A stretch of 24,787 nt of DNA from NCBI GenBank assembly GCA_900088475.1, contig FLMG01002763.1, forward strand, positions 8,746 through 33,532. The letters are read 5' to 3'. Shown piece after piece: positions 10,380-18,040 of this stretch. Below the pieces are notes generated by a model. The model worked only from the letters and a program-made list of their open reading frames with translations, was not told the DNA's origin and did no database searches. Position 1 is the stretch's first letter. Each line of letters opens with the position of its first letter. This DNA comes from Hyphochytrium catenoides. Its lineage: Eukaryota > Sar > Hyphochytriomycetes > Hyphochytriales > Hyphochytriaceae. The position numbers and the translations under genes are program-made.

Positions 10380-11083
10380 TAGAGAGAGAGAGAGAAAGAA
10401 AGTACGTCTGAGCGCAGAAGACGATCTCCCTTCGCACCTCTTTTGCCAAAGCCTCAGCTCTCGACTGGCTGCGCGAATAGATAGCCACGACTTCCATCCC
10501 CGCAGCACGGAAGCGCGGTAGCTGAACCTGGCAGCGAGAAAGAGAAAGTAGAGAGCAAAGAGAGAGAAGAGAAACAGAGAGAGAGAGCAAGGATGAGAGA
10601 GAGAAGGAGGACGGAGCGGATTCAAGCATCTCTGTCGTCACAAAAGGGTGGAAAGTCGAGGAAGAGAAGAGAAACCCCAGACCAGCCGCGGGTAGATGAA
10701 CTTGAGGAAACAGAGAAATGTAGAGACAGGGATAGTAACAGGAGAGACAGAGAGATAGATAGAACCAGAGAGAAAGAAGAGAGAAAGAGAGAGACAGAGA
10801 GAGAGAGAGAAAGAAGAGCAAACCGGAAGGAAAGACTCTATGGTTGCAGGTTACAAGTCAGACTAACAACATTCTGCGGCAAAGGCGGTACCTTGAGAGC
10901 CCATCCAGTGCCTAAGAGTCCCACGCGGACCGGGCTCCTCTTTCTCTTCTCTGCCTCTCTCTTTCGCCGCGCCACCAAGGCTTGCAGCGCCACTGCGCCA
11001 GAGAGAAGCGCGAGGCCGATGAGCCCAGTACTCCCGCTGGCATCTCCTCCTCCCTCAGGCATTGGATTCACAGTGACAAGCAT
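8482..11083 (-). CDS. Gfo/Idh/MocA-family NAD(P)-dependent oxidoreductase with N-terminal membrane anchor
   Basis: Five exons, in transcript order: 11083-10892, 10527-10438, 10189-10135, 9687-9449, 9105-8482; joined in frame to 399 aa ending in TAG. Residues about 52-60 carry the Rossmann fingerprint VRVGLLGTG. VDLVSVVSPPYLHAEM is followed by CDKP (142-144), the family's substrate/cofactor Lys motif in DKP rather than EKP form. The C-terminal domain has GGGLLGALGSHCFDLLRF with the family's conserved His and Asp (about 230 and 233). These enzymes oxidise or reduce sugars and related compounds with NAD(P); the substrate here is unknown. Residues about 17-38 form one hydrophobic helix followed by a strongly basic stretch (RRKREAEKRKR), predicting a single-pass anchor with the enzyme on the cytosolic side, or an organelle-targeting segment. 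The start is an ATG; a second ATG at codon 8 is possible. The acceptor of exon 3 was chosen to give AKE-HKIKHAFSDY, which restores the usual spacing; a nearer AG would drop four residues in frame. Confidence 0.87.
9275..9300 (-). repeat. (GA)n tract in oxidoreductase intron 4
   Basis: Pure GA on the plus strand, therefore CU in the transcript, inside the intron 9106-9448. The same intron has CT-rich sequence on the plus strand near its donor (about 9413-9435). Confidence 0.9.
9905..10040 (-). repeat. Purine-rich tract in oxidoreductase intron 3
   Basis: Imperfect GA/AAGA-rich sequence on the plus strand within the intron 9688-10134, pyrimidine-rich in the transcript. It produces several long but low-complexity open frames on both strands that are not genes. 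Confidence 0.8.
10345..10402 (-). repeat. (GA)n tract in oxidoreductase intron 2
   Basis: Nearly pure GA on the plus strand within the intron 10190-10437, CU-rich in the transcript. Confidence 0.9.
10535..10825 (-). repeat. GA-rich blocks in oxidoreductase intron 1
   Basis: Two purine-rich blocks (about 10535-10615 and 10740-10820) within the intron 10528-10891. They are CU-rich in the transcript; the first block lies just inside the acceptor and could serve as an extended polypyrimidine tract. Confidence 0.85.
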
Positions 11084-11324
11084 CTCTCTCTCTCTCTCCT
11101 TTGATTCTGTTCAGAGACACCGTAAATCTACGCAGTGCCGCAGCTCAGTGTCTTCTTTTCTCCGCGCTGCCGTCACAGTCAGACAGCGTCCAAGAGCTGC
11201 TTCTGACTGTAACGACGGAAAGAGCTGAGAAAGATGTTCGAGTAAGAGAGGTAAGGATAGTGCATGAAAGGAGAGAAGAAAGGGAGGAAGAGGAAGAACA
11301 AGTGAGAACTGACTGAGTTATCAA

Positions 11325-11407
11325 TGAGAGAGAGAGAGAGAGAGAAAGGAAAAAGAGACGAGGGAGTGACAAAGGCAGAGAGAGAGAGAGAGAGAGGAAG
11401 AGAGAGG

Positions 11408-11438
<31 letters not shown>

Positions 11439-11517
11439 AAGGGGAGAAGAGAGAGAGAAAGAGAGAGGAAGAGAGAGAGAGAGAAAAGAGATAGAAGAGA
11501 GAAAAGGACGAGGGAGA

Positions 11518-11552
<35 letters not shown>

Positions 11553-11586
11553 AGAGGGAAGAGAGAAAAGAGAAAAGAGAGAGAAT
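11325..11586. repeat. Long GA-rich purine tract
   Basis: About 260 nt that are almost entirely purine on the plus strand, with many pure (GA)n runs. It lies 240-500 nt upstream of the oxidoreductase start, so the pyrimidine strand is sense for that gene. Tracts of this kind can adopt triplex (H-DNA) structure; whether this one does is unknown. Confidence 0.92.
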
Positions 11587-11770
11587 TCGAGAGTGAGAAG
11601 AAGGGCTTTGGCATGATAAGAAAAACGTACAGTGAGTTGAACCTAAAGGGCCCAGGCCGTTAGCGGTCCTGTAGAGCTCAACACCATCACGCGAAGAAGA
11701 TGAAAGGTCACACGATTGCCCTTCTGATCCTTCTGTGCGACCGACCGCCCATCGTGCGTAGAGAGCTGGT

Positions 11771-11791
11771 TCTCTCTCTCTCTCTCTCTCT

Positions 11792-11823
<32 letters not shown>

Positions 11824-11860
11824 CTTTCTTTCTCTCTCTCTCTCTTTCTCTCTCCCTATA
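11771..11860. repeat. Long CT-rich pyrimidine tract, inverted relative to 11325-11586
   Basis: About 90 nt almost entirely C and T on the plus strand, with pure (CT)n runs. It is complementary in kind to the GA tract about 185 nt to the left, so the two form a large imperfect inverted repeat. Confidence 0.92.
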
Positions 11861-12157
11861 GCCCTTGCTTCGTTGAATCCTCTAGTAAGTAGGGCAGTCT
11901 CTCGTTCCTTCGCTGTCCTCGGTCTCCGAGGCATCGCTCTCTCGCACTTCGCATTTTTTCTTAGTTGCAGAGAGCTCTGTCTTTATGTACTCATAGGAGC
12001 TTATAAGATGGCCCTCAATACCTCTTCATAGCGTTCATAGGCTTGTCTCAATATTTACAAGCCCCTAGCATACCTCTCACGCACTTCTCTCTCTTCCTCT
12101 CCCCTCTCTCTTCTCTCTCTTTCCCACTCCTCTGCTGTCTTCCCTTCTCTTCTTTCC

Positions 12158-15100
12158 TTAGAAGCCCTCAAAGTACTCTGCTGGACCCTTATAAGGTGCG
12201 ACCTGGTCGTCCTCATTGTATGGATCGAAGTTGGAAGTGTCATAAAGATCCTTGATCGGCGGCTTGTATGGCGCTGAGATCTTCTTGGCGGTGAGATTCT
12301 TCCAGCTGAAGTCCTTGGCAGCGGTGAAGTAAGGATGATCGATGATGTCCTTCACGCCGCCTGTGAGAGCGCCTGGAGAGAGAGTGTTGGAGGAAGAGAG
12401 AGAAAGAAAGAGAGAGAAGAGAAACGTTAGTCCTGATGGCTGGTCTATATGAAAGAGCAATAAGACCCGCTAAGGAAACTGCTGCTGATAGCCGACAGAG
12501 GAAGAAAGAAACAGGAAGAGCTTGAAAGAGAGACAAACTCTCGAAGGAACAGGAAAGAGGGCTCTCTCTCTTTCTCTCTCCCTTTCTCTCTCTCGTTTTA
12601 CCTAGTCTAAGCGCAGGATTAGGGTGAAGCAGCCTTCGAACAAGGTCTTCTGCGGCCTTGTCGAAGTTGTTGGGGAACTTTAGAGTCTTCTCGGAATGAA
12701 TAATCTTCTCAAAGATCCGCGGCTGCTGAGGATCTTGGAAGGGTGTCACGCCTACCAGTAACTCGTAGGTCAGGCAGCCCAGCGCCCAATAATCCACTGC
12801 TTTAGTGTGACCTTGGCTGAAGGAAGAGAACGGAGAAAGGAAGAGAGCGCGAGAGAGAGAGTTAGGAAGAGAGGATGGATTTGAGACATAAAGAGATAGA
12901 ATGGGGAAGCAAAGAGAGAGACATAAACGGAAGGAAGAGAAGAGAGAGACAAGAGAGAAGTTGAACAAGCCAAGCGAAGCACGAGAGAAAAACCGAAGCC
13001 AAGACTTTGATTGAAAGGATACACATTAGGGAGACCAAGGACCCTCATAAGGAGAGATTATTGGTCTAATGAGGAGGAAAGAGGCAATCTAACCTTCGCA
13101 CAAGCTCCGGAGAGAGATACTCAGGTGTACCGCAGAGAGTAAAGCTCTTCTGGTGCAATTTCTCTCCCTTATAGAATGGGATGGGCTTTGCAAAGCCAAA
13201 GTCCACCATCTTCAGGTACCCGTCAGCGGCCAACAGCAGGTTTTCAGGCTTGAGGTCGCGATAAGCCACGCCCATGCCGTGGATGTATCTATACAGATAG
13301 GAAGAGCGACAGAGAGAGACACAGAGAGAAGAGAGACAGAGAGACAGAAAGAAAGTTGTTAAGAAAGAGAAAGAAACACGGAAAGGAGGAGAAAGAGAAG
13401 GCAAATGAGATAAGAAAGAAAAGCATGCTGGAAACGGCACTCAAAGCAAATAGTGTGGGACTAACCAGACGAGAGGAAAAGGCCATGTACCTGAAGCACT
13501 CGACCACATTGGCGGTGTAGAAGCGCGCAGCATCAATGCGCAGTCCTCCCCAGACACTACGAGGCATGAGGTCAATCTTCTCATAGAGAAGGCTCCATAG
13601 CTCGCCACCCTGAAGGAGCTCCATGAGCATGTAAATCCTGAGAAGAGAGGGAGAAAGAACGAAAAGCCAGGATGTTAGATACACAGTTATAGACTTTTCG
13701 CTCTCACGATGTCCTCTCTCTCTCTCTCTCTCTCTCTTCCTCTCTCTCTCTTTCTCCTTCACGGTTGAGCTCACCTATCAGCATCGGAGAAGGTCTGATA
13801 GAGCTTGAGGATGAAAGGATGGTCACACTCAGCCGCAATGTTCTTCTCGTTCATGACATTTCTCTGCTGATGAGAGCTCACGATCTGAGCCTTCTGCATA
13901 CATTTCAAGGCAAAACTCTTGCCCGAAGGCTGGTGGATAACCAGCTTGACTCTTCCGAACGTGCCTGTCCCTATGGTGCGGACCTGCTTGAACTCTGAGA
14001 ACTTGTACGAGGTGGTAGAGGAAGAAGCTGCTCCTTTCTTAGCGCTGTCCTTTGAGCGAGAGAGGGCTTTCTCTTGCATTGTCTCCTGACGACGCATCTC
14101 TTTCTCCAGGATGACGTTGAGATCACCGATCAACTGTGATATACGAAGAGATATGCCATGTCGAGGCGTAAAACCAGCGAGTCAGTGGAAAGACAAAGGT
14201 CTATGAATAGAGCAGTCGAAAAAGTAGATATGCCTCTTGCCTGGGTAAAGGTTTGTCTGTCCAGCACCAAGCACTCTACTTTCCCCTTGGCCACCACGTC
14301 AGCAGCGCGGGGTTCTTGCTTCAGAAGAGCGCGCTCTCCAAAGAAGTCTCCAGGTCCCAGCTCCATAATATCAGTGCCAGCTGAGGAGAGCAAGGGAACG
14401 GAACGATAAGTGTCCCACAGACGTCACATACAAAGCAACTGGCAAACCTTATCAGGGTCGACAGCAAGAAGACACATGCAAACTAAGAAGACTCAGCAGA
14501 AGAAGAAGAGAGAGAGGGAGGTGTCTGAGTTGACAACCGGAGGATTTGCTATTGCATAGCTTATGCAGAGACTGAGAGAGGAAAGAGACACACCACGGGG
14601 AAGGAAGCGAGTGGACAATGAGGAGGTTTTATCTTACCCTTGGAGACTACCGCTCTGCCCTCATTGATAATGTAGAAGAGGTTGCCCGTCTCTCCTTCCT
14701 TGATAATCTGTTTCTTGTCTTCAAAAGTCACAACGCGGAGAGCGTTTGCCACCAGATCCAAGTCAGCGTCTGACAGAGCCGACAGAAGAGGAACACTGCG
14801 GAGAACCCGGATGCGCATGTTGCGGTCTAGTAGCTGACAGAAGAGAGTGAGAGAGGAGGAGGGAGACGAAAGAGAGAGCAATCGTGTTACTTGCCAACAA
14901 GGACTACACAGATTAGTTTATACGGAGTGAAGACGCCAGACAGAGAGGAGACAAAAGAAGACCTCAAGTAGGGAAAGCGGAAAGGGGCACGAACTGGTCT
15001 TGTAGAGTTCGGGGGTACCTCTCTTAGTGGGCCAAGAAGCTCGTTGAACTGCTTCCTGTTCATGGTGTAGCACTCCACAGGGCCCACAGCAACGCAGTTG

Positions 15101-16941
15101 GCGTGCCGCGGCTCGTTTAGAAGGAGAGCCATCTCTCCGAAGTAATCCCCTTGCTTGAGAACACTGAGGGAAGGTAGAGTAAGACACGTGTAGCCATGGG
15201 ATGTAGCGAGGGCGAGAGAAAGAAAGGGAGCATGAGAGGAGTAGGGACACACGTCGGCATTGGCACACAGCGAGAAAAGAGAGAGAGACGGAGAGGTTCA
15301 AAGCAAACGCCAAAATGGAGCGAGTTAAGCACTGCCAGGATCAAGGTGGGAGGAGAAGACTTGGCTATCCTTCGAGCCCTTCTACTGGCTAAAGCTCCCA
15401 GAAGTCAAAAGAGGTGAATGCTGTCAGGACGTTAGGCAACGTACAGGAGCTCGGTCTCGCCCTGCTTGCTGTTTGAGGTGCAGCGAACAGTTCCTTCCTT
15501 CACTACATAGAAGGTCTCGCCTTGGTCTCCCTAAGGGAACAAAGGGAGCGGCATAGGCGCGATAAGAACACACGAGGACATTAGCAGGAAATAGAACCTT
15601 GGCCGGGTTTCACTCTAGCTCTACTTCCCCTCTGGCACTATTCGCTCTCAAAGATATGGACCATTACCGCTTTCGTCATCTACGTAGCTCTCATATGCTT
15701 CTTTTTGTTTTGCGTATGCTATACTCTCTTCTAAGTCTCTAGGTCTCTGCATTGTTCTTGACGCCACCCTGAATGCTCCAATGCTTACCTGTCTGATGAT
15801 ATACTCTTTATCAGGGAAGGACTGAGTCTGCAGCGCTTCTGCAACTCTCTCCAGCTGGAAGGAGGAGAAGCCTTGAAAGATCTTTACTTTCTGGAGAAAC
15901 TCGCGGCGATTTGCCTGCTCAGTATTCGCAGTAGTGGCCAACACACGGCGAAAGACCCTTGAGAGCAAAAGAGGAGAGATCAGTTCAGCTTCCCCTCTTC
16001 CTATGTCTTCAATTCGTCCCTTTCTCTCTCTCTTGCTCACACTTACAGTCTGTCAATGGTCCAGAGGAGGCATGGAGCTGTAGCTCTGATAGTGGCCGCG
16101 CGAGGACAGTTGTACATCAGCGCCAGCTCTCCAAAAGAATCTCCATTTTTATAGGTGCCGACGACGTTGTTGTCAATAACAATCTGCGCCTCTCCAGACT
16201 CCAACACATAGAACTTGTCTCCAGCTTCGCCTTGCTTGATGATATCCTAAGAAAGATAGGTTATTGATACAGAGTAGCAGAGACTGCAAGGAGAAAGAGG
16301 GAAAGAGGTACGGCTTATTGAACAGATTGCAACGTCAGGAAGAAAACTCCGACGGAGGTCGATGGAACAAGTGGGACGGATAGGTAGCTCTACCTCGTTA
16401 GGGTTCCTCGTCTCCTTTGTCATGACAGCGACAATCTCCTCAAGGTCCTTATTGTCAAGATTGCTAAAGAGAGGGTGATTCTATAAAAAGAGAGAAACAG
16501 ACAGAGAGAAAGGAGAGAGATGGTAAGAGGAATCCTTCCAGCTGGCTTTCTCCCGTGTCTTAACAAAGACTTGTTGGTTCTTATGAGCCTCTCAACGCGC
16601 GGTACCCCTACCTAAGTGCTTCTCCATCCACTGCTTACCTTTAAAGCGCTAATAATATTCTTGACGGACTCTGAAGCCTTAGGAGTCTTAGGAATAGTGG
16701 AGGAGCTCTTGCTCTCGGGCTCGACAGACTGGTCAGTAATATTTGCTCTCCTCATCGTTCTCTTGGAGGGTGAGGGCTCCACCTGCATTGGATCAGGAGG
16801 AGCAAGAGAAATGGCAATATCTCTTGTGGACACAGCCTTCCCACCCTTCTTGTCATCTCCCTTATCCTTGCTCTTCTCCTTGAGATCGCGACTGCTGCTG
16901 CCTGTGGCCAGGCCCATAAGCTTTCTTGCAAAGGTTGCCAT
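12158..16941 (-). CDS. Cyclic-nucleotide-dependent protein kinase (PKG-like, three binding domains + AGC kinase)
   Basis: Thirteen exons in transcript order: 16941-16639, 16480-16394, 16246-16047, 15957-15789, 15530-15445, 15163-15019, 14833-14638, 14380-14241, 14133-13775, 13637-13491, 13288-13094, 12816-12602, 12372-12158; joined in frame to 818 aa ending in TAA. Residues 1-101 are charged and low-complexity, with RRANI at 64-68. Binding domains span about 102-210, 215-330 and 331-445, each with an FGE...PR phosphate-binding cassette. The kinase domain starts near 490: GTGTFGRV (497-504), Lys519 (FALK), YRDLKPEN (Asp622), DFG (640-642), [12 protein letters not shown] with a likely activation-loop Thr661, then [12 protein letters not shown]. 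The AGC tail ends in FEGF. By family, cyclic nucleotide binding relieves autoinhibition and the kinase phosphorylates Ser/Thr targets in the cytosol. The ATG at 16941 has a strong context (GCCATGG) and is the first ATG in its open frame. The cassettes look more like PKA regulatory subunits than like PKG, so the ligand is uncertain. Confidence 0.92.
12373..12601 (-). other. Kinase intron with complementary GA and CU ends
   Basis: On the plus strand a GA-rich run lies at the acceptor side (about 12375-12420) and a CT-rich run at the donor side (about 12562-12596). In the transcript the donor is therefore followed by GA-rich RNA and the acceptor is preceded by CU-rich RNA, which could pair. Confidence 0.7.
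13638..13774 (-). other. Kinase intron with complementary GA and CU ends
   Basis: A 137-nt intron. On the plus strand the acceptor side is GA-rich (about 13640-13668) and the donor side is a strong (CT)n tract (about 13713-13757). In the RNA, a GA tract near the donor faces a CU tract near the acceptor. Confidence 0.75.
14134..14240 (-). other. GC-AG intron in the kinase gene
   Basis: The exon ending in codons for TFTQ is followed by GCAAGAGG rather than GT. No GT nearby preserves the frame, and the next exon begins [12 protein letters not shown], exactly as expected in this family (compare the LIGGL region of PKG). CAG|GCAAGA matches the usual strong context of GC donors. It is the only non-GT donor among the junctions rebuilt here. 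Confidence 0.8.
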
Positions 16942-16989
16942 GGCTACGCTAGTGTTCTTCGTTTGTAGAAAGAGACGTGAAGGTTCGGA

Positions 16990-16995
16990 TATATA
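16990..16995 (-). promoter_or_regulatory. Possible TATA box of the kinase gene
   Basis: TATATA in the context TTATATATCC on the minus strand, 49 nt upstream of the kinase ATG. A start about 30 nt downstream would leave a leader of only about 20 nt. Supported by position and motif alone. Confidence 0.3.
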
Positions 16996-17595
16996 ACGCA
17001 GTGTGAGCCTTTGATCACACGACTGTTCTGCCGTCCCCACAATCGTGAGCTCCGACCTTGATGGCGCTATGTCCACGCAGCTGGCGCGATAAGATGCAGT
17101 TGACGGGGAAGAATGAGCTTTGTGTGGGACAAAGTCCTAGGGACGAGGAGAATGGCACGGACGAACACCAAGAGATGTGAAAAAGATCCTAAGAAGAGCG
17201 GTAGAGAGACAGGCCAAGCGAAGGTAAGAGGGACAAGAAAGAATAGTTGCGCTGGTGGGAGATGAAACAACCCCACTGTCCTCTCTCTCGTCGCCCACCC
17301 TCTTACCACTGTCATCCCTCCGTGCCCCTTCTCTTTCTCCCTCTCTCTTTCTTCCTCCCTGCTCTCTCTCTCCCTCATCAACAGCTCCGCTCACACCAGC
17401 CGTTAGTAGACAGAGAAGACGCCAGCACATGAGCTCAACCTCTTTTCCCGGTGTGGTGCACTCATCACTCTCTAAGGATAGAAAGCTAACGTCCAACCTG
17501 GGCCTGGGGCGGCCGGTCTAGGGTGAAGGTCTAGTGATGGGAAAGCAGGCTCACAAACCCAGAGAGCTCCTCCTTACACACATCCTCTAGGGCTG

Positions 17596-17601
17596 TTTAT
17601 T
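17596..17601 (-). terminator. Possible polyadenylation signal for UTP18
   Basis: AATAAA on the minus strand, about 440 nt beyond the UTP18 stop codon and well clear of the kinase start. Protists often do not need this hexamer, so the call is weak. Confidence 0.2.
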
Positions 17602-18040
17602 CTTAGTCAAACGCACACAGCGCAGCAACCTCAACCAGAAGAGTCACAGTAACCCCTCAAAGCTGAAAAGCGGTGACCCTTATGGAAGGAGGAGTAGAAC
17701 ATTAACTGGCCCTTCACCTGGGGCCTGGCCCTTGAAGAAGAGAAGGGGTTACATATCTCCACCTGGATCAGTGTCTGATTCCTCTCCAAGTAACTAAAAG
17801 CTATGAAAAGGAAAAGTGATAACACCTCTTTACCGAAAGGTACGAATCAATACCGAATATATACACAAAACACGAAGGATAGTGAAGAACGCTTGGAAAG
17901 TGCTGTATAACCAAGAGAACTTCTGGATAGCCTACGAAGATAACCTAAGGAGGGAGCAGAGAGGAAGGGCTGTTGAGGGTACAAACAGTAGTAGAAGCGA
18001 TGAGAAGCAGTTGGTGGTACAAGGCAGCAGACGCTGCTGT

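Larger units (their letters stand above)
11084..12157. other. Intergenic region between oxidoreductase and kinase; no gene seen
   Basis: Both neighbours are on the minus strand, so this holds the kinase 3' UTR (right) and the oxidoreductase promoter and leader (left). About a third is simple repeat: GA-rich at 11325-11586 and CT-rich at 11771-11860, with another CT-rich patch at about 12080-12130. The 251-codon minus-strand open frame (11179-11934) is almost entirely Ser/Leu/Phe and Arg/Glu repeat and is an artefact of those tracts. A TACTCAT motif occurs at 11988. Confidence 0.6.
16942..18040. other. Intergenic region between kinase and UTP18; no gene seen
   Basis: Holds the kinase promoter (left) and the UTP18 3' flank (right), both genes being on the minus strand. 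A CT-rich patch lies at 17278-17370 on the plus strand. A minus-strand AATAAA at 17601-17596, 440 nt past the UTP18 stop, is a possible polyadenylation signal. Open frames here are short or start without ATG and resemble nothing. Confidence 0.5.

Noticed and set aside
10312-10821. Long minus-strand frame rich in Ser and Leu overlapping an oxidoreductase exon
   Set aside because: Only the segment 10438-10527 is real coding; the rest is translated CT-rich intron.
11179-11934. 251-codon minus-strand open frame
   Set aside because: Its product is almost wholly Ser/Leu/Phe repeats and Arg/Glu repeats from reading the GA and CT tracts; no domain, and no coding-like composition outside the repeats.
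16942-17076. Upstream extension of the kinase N-terminus
   Set aside because: The frame is open to 17076 but contains no ATG before 16941; the longer version would need a GTG start.
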